Source: Molossus alvarezi
Lineage: Eukaryota > Chordata > Mammalia > Chiroptera > Molossidae
Direction of reading: 5' to 3'
Assembly (NCBI GenBank): GCA_037176705.1
Contig: CM073886.1
Span: 13,352,501 to 13,416,500, forward strand
DNA length: 64,000 nt
This document shows, piece after piece, positions 24,401 to 36,400 of this stretch. Every line of letters begins with the position of its first letter. Position 1 is the first letter of the stretch. The position numbers and the translations under genes were made by a program. The notes below the pieces were generated by a model. It saw nothing but the letters and a program-made list of their open reading frames with translations. It did no database searches and was not told the DNA's origin.

Positions 24401-27400
24401 TTTTGCATTTATCTACAGATAGAGTGGGAGGGAGAGAGGGGGGAAGAGAGAGAGAGAAACAGCAATGTGAGAGAGACACAGCAACTGGTTGCCACCCACA
24501 TGACCCAAACCGAGGCCGGGGATAAACTGCAACCGAGGTACGTGCCCTTAGCAGGAACCGAACCTGGGTCTCTCTGGTCCGTGGGCCAGTGCTCTAACCG
24601 TTGAGCCAAACTGGCCAGGGCATAGGAGGTTTTTTATAAATGTAGGAGAGAGATCTTGTCGGGCAACACCTGTGTTCAATGTCTGTCCAGGTGTTTGTCC
24701 TTCAGCAGCCCACTGGGGCTGCTCTGGAGGACAGGGTCACCATAACTCCCAGTGATGGGACTTGTCTGGAAGGTTCTAGATGCTGCCCACAGAGGTAGGA
24801 GCCTCTGTCCAGACTTTGGCTCTGCTGGAGCATCCTGCAGAGGGCCCAGCCCTGTCCAGTGAAGCCACTGCTCTGTAGGGCCTGGAGCGACGACGGTGCC
24901 TGATTGATGGTGGCAGGTGGATGACCAAGTGGGCGCAGGAGGCAGAGGGCCCTTGACCCCCCCAGGGCTGGAGAGAGGTTCAGCCCTGCCCTGACACAGT
25001 GCCCCCCAAATCTGCCTGGGATGTAAAACACTATGCCCTGGACCCCCAGCTGGCTGTCCCCTCCACTGGGGGAGGCAGCTGTATTTTTATCCAGTATCCC
25101 CAGGATTTTTTTTTTTAATTCTCACCCAAGCATATTTTTTCATTGATTTTTAGATTAAGTGGAAGGGAGGGAGGGAGAGAGAGAAACATCCATGTGAGAG
25201 AGACACATCGATTGGTTGCCTCCTGCGTGACCTGACTGGGGCTGGGGATCGAACCTGAGACCTTTTGGTCCTCAGACCAAACTCTAACTGCTGAGCCAAA
25301 TCGTCCAAGGCTCCCCAGGAATTCTCGAGCACCGGTATGTTTGGTAACGTTTCTGGGGGCCAGTGGGGAGGGTCTCTGGTCCCGTCTGGGTGGAGGCTGG
25401 ACTCTGGGGCCTCTGACCTCAGCCTCTTGGCTCTGGGGCTATTCCCCTGTCTTCCCACTCAGAAGGAGGCCCTGGCTGACCCAGCCCTTGGGGAGGGGGT
25501 GAGGGCTGTGCCCATGTGCTGTGGGAGAGCAGGCCAGCCAGGAGGGGGCCTGTCCTTCCTTTTTAAAAATAAACGTCTGGTTGATAGGCAGCGCTTGTGG
25601 GGAAGCCGGGATTTGCAGAAGCACCAGCGCGGAGTGAGGGCCGTGTGTGCCTGCACGTCGGGGGAGCCAAGCTCCTGTGTGTGCAGAGGTTCACGTCTTG
25701 GTGGGGTGCGTGTCTCCCCCACAGTCTCTGCATCCCACCTGTGAGCTGGGTCTTAACACCAAGGATGAGACCATGAGGGTCACCAGCAAAGGCAGGAGGG
25801 AGGGGCTCAGCTGTCTTGGTTTCCCTCTTTGGGGGGCGGGGCAAAGCAAGAGAGGCCAGGCCTATGGGGGCGGGTAGGGGGGTTCCTGGCCCTGGAACAA
25901 AGAGGATGTGGCCCAGGTGCTGTACCCCAGGCGTGTAGATGCCCTGCCTCCCCTTCCCAGCTCCCGGCCAGGTGGCTCACCCAGTTCTCTTGCAAGAAGG
26001 AGCCGCCTTCGGCCAACTTCTTACAGGCCCTGGGCCCCCTTATCTGGGGGTCGGGCCCGCAGTGGGGCCCTGAGAGCCTCGTTCCCATGGAAGGAGCATC
26101 CAGTCCCACGGGTCGCTAATTCAGGCCTCGGGCAGCTGTGCAGTGGCGCTGAGGCAGTTATTTCTGGCCTGGAGAATTCCTGCCTGGAGCAGGCCCCGCA
26201 GGCCTGTCCCCCTGGGCAGGCGGTCATCTTCCCCAGGGGCCCCTCCTGGCTCTGTGCCCTCTGCCCACGCCTTTCCTTTCCAGGGTCTGGGTGGGGGTTT
26301 GCAGAGCCCCCCAGGGAGTCCAAGATGGGCAGGGGTGCGGCTGGGAAGGTGTCGTCACCTGACAAGGTCAGGTCCTTCCGAGTTCTCCTGTTCCAGGCCC
26401 TGTCCTAGGAGTGGTCTGAGCCCTCCGCCCCTCGGCTCCCAGCAGGAACCAAGCCAGAGCCATGACTTGGAGATCCGTAGGGGAGCCTGGAGAAGGGGAG
26501 AGACAGGGCGCTGGGGCTGGCTCCACTTTCAGGCCGGAACACTCGCGGGGAGGAGGGCCCTCCCAAGGTGCTTGCGCACGCCACCACCAAGTGGCCCGCG
26601 AGGTCTCCACGAAGCTCTGTGGGCTGCGGCTCTGCAGGCATAGTGACGAGGTAGAGAGGGCACTTTCCCTCTCCATTATGCTTTGAAAAAAAATCTCGAA
26701 TCAAGATCTTTAAGAGCTAAGCAGACATTAGCACTCTTCCTAATTAGCATGGTGTTTAAAAATGTGCAGTTAGAGGGAGCTGTGGGCGTATGCGCGGCTC
26801 CGTGGCGTCCGTATGAGCATATTTCATTTAGTCCTGGGGGCGAGGTCTTCCTGAGTAAAGCCCACGTCCAGCCCCTCTTAAGGCCAACGCTTGGAAGGTG
26901 TGCACCTGAGTGAATGTGTGAGCATATGTGTGTACGTGTGTGATAGTGTCTGTACAAGACTGTTGGGTGTATGTGGGTGTGTGCACACGCACACAGTCCT
27001 GCTCAGATGCATGTGTGTGGGGCGTGCAAGGCAGGCAGGAACAGGCAGTGCACACACCCCCAGCTGCTGGTCTCTAGTGCCCAGTTCACATGCTTGCCAT
27101 GGGCACAGGCTGCTCCATTGCTAGGACATCGATTCCATGTGCTGTCTGCCCACCACCACTGGGCCCTGCCTGGCTTGAATCAAGGGGACTGCCCGCTTCA
27201 TCCCCTCCCTCCTGTGGCAGACGGGCACAGACACCACTCACCGGCAGGCTGAGAACAATGCACTGCCCAGATTAGCTGTTATTGCGTAGGCGGATGGGGG
27301 CATCCGTGTCCAGATGAGCTGCTCAGAGCACCATGGCAGTTTCCAGGCATTGGGTTCTGCTGGCAGGAGGCAGGACTCAGCCCCCAGGCCTAGCCTCAAC

Positions 27401-30400
27401 CTATATAAGAAGCCAGAGACTCAGGTCCTGCCCACTTAGAGGTTCGCAGCACCCCTCTTCTGAGGGCCTGGACCCCAGGTGCTTGGGGGTCTGGGGAGGG
27501 AGTTCAGTGTAGGCCAGAGTCAGCTCATTTCCCCGGGAGCCTCTGGGCCCAGGGAGAAGCTCTCGGGACACACATTTGGGTCCAGGAGAAAGGATGCCCT
27601 GGCAGTGGAGGCAGCCACTGGTAGGGTGATGAGCCGGTGTCTCCTGTGGGATGTAGACTCTCCCGGGGCCGCCCAGCCCCCTCCAGCTCCTCCCACGTGA
27701 CCCCAAGACACCAGGGAGAACAAACAGCTCCATGTTTGGCTGGCTGGCTCCCCACCCTGGCCAGCTGAGCGAGTGTGAGAGCGAGTGAGTCACGCAGGCC
27801 CAGGCCATGTTGGGGACGGGCTGAATGGGGAGAAGGGTTCCCTGCCGCAGGAGTTCAGCCAGAGGGGAACCTGGGAAGAAGTTGGGGCTCACAGCAGAGG
27901 GAGCCGTTGGGAGAAGCCAGTGGGATGTACACCGGGCAGGGGGCCAGGAGAGCCTGCAGGTGGGGACCCCAGCCTCAGCCCTTGTGGTTTCTCCTGAACT
28001 GGACCCCACTCAGCTGCTCCCACTCATCAGGACATTGGGTAGGCCATGGGCGCACCCCAGTCTCAGAGCATCCTGAAACAGGCAGGCAGGCCTGTGGTTC
28101 TGCGGGGCACGAGCAGCCTGCTGAGGCCTGGCAGTCATCTGTCGTGACAGGTATGGATGAAGGGATTTCCTCAGACACTAGGGATGTCCCTATGCAGAGC
28201 CTGCATGTGTGTGTGTTGGGGCTCCCAGTGACCCCCAACAGGGCCATTTAGTTTCTAACTTCAAAGTAACCTGCTTGTAGCCTGACCAGCCGACACCTGC
28301 TCTTCTCTAATCTCCACGCCCTCTCTCCCTGGCCTCTTCTTCCCAAACACTAAGGTCTGGACCCCTCTCCCTCCCCCAATTAAAGCCCTGCGGCAACAGC
28401 TTCCGGGGGGGGGGGCAGGTTGGCTGGGGGGGCTGAGCCTCGGGGATTCTCCGCCTGTGAGCTCCCAGTGAGGAGTGATGGAGGGCGGACTGGGGGAATC
28501 CCCCTCCCAGAGCCCCTGGTCTGTCCTCAGAGGCTGCGCAGGTCCTCCTCACGAGTCAGCATCTTGTTGTCATGGCAACAGCTTCAGGGAAGGAGAGAAA
28601 CTTCCTTCAGTAGTGGCTGCCTGCCCTCAGGGGCTCTCTTGGGAGACCTGACTGCGTGCCCATCTGGGCATCAGGGTACACTCGGGCCCTGCTCTGGGAG
28701 GTCTGAGGGCACTCTCCACTCCCACAAGCTCTTGGATGAGGCCGGAGCTCCCTGGGCCCATGGCAGGTCTTGGATGGCACAGTGAACTGAGAGTCCAGGT
28801 GGCTGGCTTTGTCCTGAGGCCTTGGGAGGCAGATGCCTGCCTCCCCCGGGGCCCTGGGTCAGTGTCCCTCCGTGTTAGAGGGGGGTGGTATGGCCATCCG
28901 GAGGCAGAGGTCCTCTCCCATGTTTCTACAGGAGTGGCCTGTCCCCACACCCCCAATGAGACAACCGGGCTGCAGCTGAGGGATGTAGCCACAGAAATGC
29001 CTGTGCCCCCTGGGCGGCTCCTTCCAGCTCCAGGTGTTCCCCGAGGGCCTGGTGCAGGAAACGGGGTTTCCTCAGCCACACGGCTACCCTGTTTCCGCCT
29101 CCTGGTCTCAGCCACGCTGGCACCTTCGCCAACCCCTGAGGTCCTGTGAGGGGTGACTGCGGCTGGGTCAGGACATCTGATGCCACCATGGGGGACGAGT
29201 GTGTGTACACGTGTGTGCCAGACGACCCTGCACCTGCTCTGTCCCACTGCCCAGCAGCCCAAGTCTGCAGATGAACTTCCCGCCCTGGGCTGGGCCCCAT
29301 CAACTCAATTGGAGCTTAGTTAACTAATTAATTACTTCACTAATTAATTAACCAAGAGCACTTGTGGAATAATTGTCCCCAACCACTGGGGAAGGCCCAG
29401 CCGACCTGGAGGGCTGTGCCAGCTTCCCCAGGTTGGGGCACAGGTGTTAAGGCCTCGGGGGCTTGTCCTGGACTCATAGGTGGCAGGGTGGGGGCCGGCA
29501 GTGGGGAAGGGTGATAACTCACCCACAGGGTGTAGGCAGGTTCCACATCCTCTGCAAAGGGGCTTTTCAGTGTTTCGAAGATGGGACCCCCCTCCCAGGT
29601 TGCCCCATAGGCTGGGTCCCTGAGACCAGAGCAGACCCTTGCCTGAGGCCCCGGCCAGGGCTGAGTGCCTGAGGTCTTTGGGCGTCACTTGCAGAAGGAG
29701 AGGCGGGACCTACTGAGGCCTTGGAGTGCAGGGCTGGAGCCTGGGTCTGCTGGGACTGGAGTGGGGGGCATGCCTGGCTCCAAGGTCAGGGGTTAACTGG
29801 CTGGCAGCCCAGGGTAGATGCCAAGGGGCATGGCTTTAGCACCCTGCCTAGAGCTGTGGCTTTACCTTTGAAGGTGCAGGTGGCCTGGCTCCCCATTGGT
29901 TAGGCTCAGCCCTGCCTGGTGAGAATTAGCTGCAACCCCAGCTGCTCATCCTACCCCTGAGCCCCTCACCCTGGCTGGTGGCCACTGAGCTCTGGGAGGC
30001 ATCACTGGACTCTGATGCCCGACCCCACCCTTCTCAGGCATCTGGACCTGCCTGTAGGAGGCAGATTTCAAACACCATCACCCAAGGCTGGTTGGCGAGA
30101 GGCCACCAGGGGGACTCTGGGATGTTGGGGGCCCCCAGAGCATGCTGGAAAGCACATCGGCTAGGTGGCATGCATCCCAGTTGGGGGGCCGTGTGGTAGA
30201 AGAGCCAGGACGAGCGCCCGTGGTACTGCCCAGGTGCTGGGTCTCCGCATCTCCACCCCAGCCATGCTTTAAGTGACGGCAGCTGCTGGCTCGGGGCTCA
30301 GATACGCTGGAGGAGTTGTTGAAAGGAGAATTCCAAGTACAGAGTTCGATGCTGATTGAGGTGAAATTCATATGCCATACTACTAGCCACTTTAAAGTTC

Positions 30401-33400
30401 ACTGGCGTTCAGTACGTTCACAATGCCATGGAATCAGCACCTCTGTCTAGTTCCAGAACATTTCCTTCACCCCAAAGGGAATCCCGTCCCCAAGCCCCAG
30501 GAAACCACTAACCCACTCTCTCTGTGGATTTCCCTGTCTGGACATTTCATATCAGTGGAATCACGGGATGCCTGTCCTTTTATCTTTGGCGTATTTCATG
30601 AGCATACATTTTCAAGGTTCATCCATTGTAGCGTATCAGTGCTTCGTTCTGTGTCATAGCCGATAGTCCACTCAGTAGATCTACCACAGTTTGTTTATCC
30701 ATTTGTGCATTGATGGGCATTTGGGTTGTTTTTCCCCTTTGGCTGCTGTGAGCACGTGTGTGTGCATCTGTCAGAGTGCCCGTGTCCAGTTCCTCTGGGT
30801 ATGTATTGCTGGCATTGCTGGGTCACACGTGAACTCTAGGTTTCATGATTAGCTTCCAGGCTGTGGTGACTTGTCATCTCTTCCCTTGAATGTGGACAAG
30901 CCCCCAGGTGGAAGCTGCGCTCAGTGTCTGTGGGTCCTGCCAGGAGCCATCTGAGTTCCATGGGGAATTGGCCATTCACAGAGAACTCTGCTGCTCAGCT
31001 CAGCTGTCGCCCATCCTGTCTGCCCTCTTGGGCTCCCTGGTACTCAGAAAACCCTGCATGGGGGTGCATGGGAACAGAGGTGGGAGCCATCTCAGGGCCA
31101 TAGTTCTGGGTCTGGGGCATGCACCGCCAGCCCTCCTTCAGGATCCCTGCAGGTGTGATGCTGGTACGGGAGAACCCCCTCATCAGTGGTGTGTGTCTCA
31201 ACTCTCTGTTCAGATGCCTGGCAAAGGGAAGAGGCTGGTGTGAGTCTGTTGCCACGGCAACTTGGAAGCTGTGGGTCACCAGCTGAGGTGCAGAGCTAAA
31301 GACTGTGGGCGCCTGCTGCTCCGCAAGCAAGGAGCTAAGGGTGTCTGCTTTGGGTGGGCAGGGAGCCCCCATGTGCTGGGGGAGCCCATTAGTCAGGGGA
31401 CCCCTCCTGCACCTCTTATGCCGCCAGTCACGCAGACCACACAGCTGGGCTTTCTGGCCCCTCACTTTTGTAACTGCACAAGCAACGAACGCACAGCCAC
31501 ACTGTGTGGAAACTCAGACGGTAGAGGTGAGGGAGCAAAAATGGCTTCTGAACCCCTCCCTGGGCCCCCATCTCGCCCTCTCCCCACAACGACCCATGGT
31601 CCTTCCTACGGGGGGTGGTATTCCGGAACCTTCCTGTACCTTGTGCTCACGTATGTTAACATATGCGAGAGAAGCGTTGTTCTGCACTGTGGCTTTTTCG
31701 TAAATGGGGTCACCTGTTCTCCCGCTGCAGGCTCTTCCCACTCCACCCTCCCAGGACATGTTTCGGAGCTGATGCAGGCAGCATCGCTGCCTCCTCCTTA
31801 GCTGCTGTGCGTGCTGCGGGGCTCGCTGGCCCTGACCACAGGGGCCTCCTCTGCGCCCTGGCCAGAGGGACTTAAGGTGGCTGGTCCCGGGAGCTTCGAC
31901 AATTCCCTGGGTCTCAGTGGACATGTAGACTGGGGCCAGCTGAGTGGTGGGCCAGTTCTCGGGGTCTCTCCACTGAGTGTCCACTGAGCCCGAGTCTGCA
32001 GCCAGCTTGGCTTTGTGTGGGCCATTCTCTCTCCAGCCCTGCTGATCCTCTCACCTGTGTGGGGGTCAGTTCATGTTCCCTCTCCAGTGGCCCAGGGTCA
32101 CTTATTTCTGCAGGCCGGGCTTTCTCCCCATGCATAAACATACTTTTCTTCTTGAGCAAATTGGAAAAGCAAGGTTGAGTGCTCCTGAGAATGCAGGAGG
32201 TGGGGGAGACCGCGGCAGGCGTGGGCGTGCAGGCTGAGGGGCAGCGGCAGGCCTCCTGTGCAAAGCAGCCCGGAAGGGCTGACCCCGCACCCCTCCCCTG
32301 GGCTGGAAGGGTTTTCCCACTCGGAGTCCACGCTGAGCAGGGAGCACCTGGCCCAGGGTGATGGGGTCTTGGTTGCACGCTGATTGAGTGCCTGGGAGCA
32401 GGTGGAAACCCTGGACCTGTCGGACACCCGTCCTTTTGAGCTGGTCCTTATACTTCCCTGCTCATGGGGCCACTTGTCCACACCACATGGGGCGAACTGA
32501 GATCACAAGTCTGATCAGGGTTGGAGGCCAGTCTTTGTGATTGCAGGCCCATGAGTTACCAATGTCCCCCCAGTGCTCGCCAGCCCCTAGAACCATCTCT
32601 CCGGTCTGTGTGTCCCGGGCCAGGAGGCTTTGGCAGTAGAGTGAAGGGGAGGGCACTGCTGTGGGTATAGGACAGGTAGCAGAGAGTGGGGGAGGCTGCA
32701 GTGGTCCCGGCAGGAGCCAGCGTGGCCTGGCTGGGGTCTCCTGAGTGGCAGGCTCTGAGCTCCCCCTCCCTGGGCTCCCCCTTCTTCCTATTGCGTGCGC
32801 TGGTGCCCGTAGGGGCTCAGGGAGCTCACGTCAAGCTGTTGTGGATTCTGCCTAATGGAGCTCAGCCGGCTGAGCAGATTGCTCTGGAGTAGCGGCAGGC
32901 AGCGTAGGGCAGGGTTGGGCAGCTGAGCCTTCTCCTCCCTGCCCCAGAGTGTCTGCATGACCTCATGACAGCTGGCCAAGAGCCAGCCCGTGGGGTCAGG
33001 GCCTCGTACTCACACAGCCCACTCTTACCATAGGGGGCTGGCAGCCCTTGCACCACTATGTTCCCTGTTGGTCTGGGGCCCTGCGGTTGGAACCTCATCC
33101 TACTGAGGATGCCCAGCTTACCTGTCTGAGTTCCGCAGATGACAGCATCTCTCCTGTCCTGACCTTTGTCCTTCCGACAGCCAGCCTGCCACCCAGTGTT
33201 CTCTGTGGGGAGAATGCCACGCCTCCTCCCTCCATGCGTGTGAGGCTGTCACGGAGGACAGGGTGGTATTTGTCAAGATGGGGGACTTGGAGCCTGCTGG
33301 ACACTTTATAGAAGAGAATCTGGGTGAATTCCTTAGTGTCTCATCCCCAGCTCACAGCCGGCCATTGTGAGAAGCTGCAGGCTCTGTGGGTCCCGGGCAC

Positions 33401-36400
33401 CCTGATTGAGCAGGTCTGGGCAGGCCGGGCGATGCTGCCTGTTAACAGTGAGGATTTGATTCAGGGGCAGGACCACCCTTTGGTCCCTGGGGACTCCTGC
33501 CCTGTTCCAGGACCACGCAGGCCACTGTCATTGGTGAGAGCCCATGTCAGTCCCCCGCTGTTCGGGTGAGGGACTGACAGCCCCGAACCTGCACTGGGCA
33601 GCTGTGAGCCCCTTCTCTGGCTTCCATGCACATTCCCACAGCCCCAGGCTTTGCCCCCCTTCCAGGTTGTTTCCGCCAGGTGAGGGACCTGTGGGCTTTG
33701 CACTCAACAAGGCAGGTCCTGGGGCCGCCTCCTGCGCATGCTCATGGAGAAGGCGTTTGTGGGCCAGCGCCGTCTTCAGAGAGGCCTTTGGCATTTTTCT
33801 TAACCAGCTGGGAGTCCAGGAATGAGAAGGGGCTATTGACGGGGTGGTTTCGGTTAAAGCCTGGGTGAGGAGTGCCCTCCCCACCCTGAGTATGCCCAGC
33901 ACAGGGCAGGTTCAGCACCATGGACAGGGGTCACTGCTGCACCTGCCCCTGGGCTACACCCTCTTCCTGCCTTGGGGGGCCCTGGCATTGAGGTGCGTTA
34001 GAACCAGGGTCTGAGAGGTAGCACGTCCCCTGGGGAGAGTCACTCCAGGCCCCTCCCTGCCAGGCTGTACACCAGGGGTCTGTTTGGCTGGGGGAGGTTC
34101 CTGTAGTATCCCTCACAACTGTTTGAAAAAGGAAAAACATCAGCCAGGTCCCTGGGGTCTAAGGAGTGGGGCCCCGGGTAGTTAAGGAACTTGGATCAGG
34201 GGGCTCACTGCCGTTCTTGAGGCCTTCAAGCTGGGGAGGAGCCTCCCTGGCTGCACGGTCCTGCGGGAGATACCGTCTCACTAAGCCTTGGACCCAGGCC
34301 CCCCACCCCTCTGCAGCCAGGCCCCCAGCTGCTCGGGGACCCCCTCCCCATGCCAGCACAGTCTCTGCCTCCTGACCACCCGTCAGCCTGGCCTTTTGGA
34401 CCTGCAGTGGAAATTGATTCTAATTTGTAAAACTTGGTTCAAAACCTAAAGGATTTTTAATTAAAACCCAGAAAAATCCATCTGTATAATTAAGCTTCCG
34501 GAAGTCACTGGGCTTCATGTGATGAGTGGCCAGTTGGCACTGCATGTCCTCAGCTGCCCACCAAGGCGTGACCAGGGTTCAGTGATGAGGTGTGGGGGTT
34601 GGCCTCGTGTGCAGGGGGCTATCTGAGCCCTCTCCCTCCACGGGCAGGACCTGTGCATCCTGAGCTGGTTGTCCCCGAGGCAGGAAGAGCAGGAAGGGCA
34701 GGGTGGCTCCATGGTGTTTCCCTCAAGAGCCAAGCACAGCTGTGTGCACCTGCACACAGACCAAGGCAAGGTCTCAGGGCCCAAGTGCAGGACCCTGGAG
34801 TTTTGTCCCTCCCAGGCATGTGTTTGAGGTCATGAGAGGAGAGCGGCTGGGGTGTATCTTAAGGATAGTAGCCCCCAAAGGGTGAGTGTTTGCAGGGGTG
34901 GAGAGAGGCCTTCTGGTGCCAGGGTTGTCTGCCTGGCTTGGTTACTGCAGCCACTGTGATGGTTCCCTCACTTCTCAGATGATCCTGTGTCCAACCGAGG
35001 GCCTCCCCACGGGCTCCTGGGTCACTATAGTCGTGGCTGGTTGTCCTGAGTTCTCAGGGTGGGCCTCAAGAGCCAGGGAGGTAGGCTGGACCGACAGGGT
35101 TGGGAAAAAGCCAAGGATAGCGGGAGCTTTGCTTGTCAGAGGTTTGGGAAGGTGTAGACCCAGGGACCCCAAGCCGGGCTGTCTTTGCAAGTTGCTGGGG
35201 CCCTGGGTTGTAGTTCTTGCTGGGAGTGGGCCTTCCTACCTCCTGACCTTAGTGGCCTCTCGTGAGCCCTGGCCCAGACCAGCTCCAGGCACATCCACTC
35301 CACCGAGGACTGAGGTCCTCAGCTCTGCCCAGCACCAGCTCCAAGGTCCAGAACAGGTCCTGCAAGAATCCCCCAGATCAGGATTTTTCTGTACCTGCCC
35401 CTTCCATCCTTGTCCAGTGTCCAAGGACCAGCTCCCATGTGTGAACTCAGCATCCCATGACACAGCCTCGGCCCCGCAGGCCCCTCAGGGGCGTCACCCA
35501 GTCTGTCCTGGTGGGTTCTGCAAGATGCAAGGTGGAGCCATTCTGGCACAGGAGGTGTGACATGGGTATTTGGTGCAGCTCTTAGCCACAGCCCTCTGTC
35601 CCCACCCCACCCGCGGAGACAGACACAGCAGGCAGGGCCTCCCAGGGCTGGCTGCAGGCCCTCCAGGCCCTGGCTGCAGAGTGGCCTCGCCAGACCTCTC
35701 GCCAGGCCCCGAGGTGCCTGGGGTCGGGCCCTCAGTGCTGCCACAGCAGGACGCCGGTTTCTGTTTTTCCAGTCAAATCACAGCAGAGGCACTTGTTACC
35801 GCTGAACCCATTAAGTGTAATTATGGCACTCGGTGGGAACGGGTAATTACATTGGTGGCCCCGTGCCACACTGCACACTGTGCTGTGGGCCAGGGCCTGC
35901 CAACACCAACGTTGCCCCCGCTGCCCCTGCCCCTGCCTGGGAGGCTGGAGAGAAGGGTGGCTTTCAGGGTCTCACGAAGGAGGGGTCCACAAGGTGTGAC
36001 CTCCTCCCTCTTCTCATCTCCGCACCCATCCGACCCATCCGCCTGTAAACAGAGGCCCTGAGCCTCCCACACCCCGTCCCCTCTCTGACCCCATCACAGC
36101 ACAGACCTTGCCAGTTGGTCACCCATGGGATTCGAGCCTCTCAAAGGCGGAGCTGCATGGGCCCCCCTCCCCAGTGCCCCCACATAGCCAGGCACAGGGT
36201 GGGTGATCAGGGCTACTTTTTGGAGCACAGCCACATACCAGGCAGGGGTCCTGCTGCCTTGGTCACCTCTTTGATCTATGGAACATACCACCGAGGGGAA
36301 CATGGGAGGGGAGTAGACGGACTCCAATCTGAAGGTCATGCAGCCAGGATGCGCCAGTTCACCACCCACAGGGTGGGGCAGGGTGGGGCTGCAGGGCCCC

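Noticed and set aside
31440..31760. A possible further L1 fragment
   Set aside because: A few phrases resemble the L1M 3' region, but block order is not clear enough to support a call.
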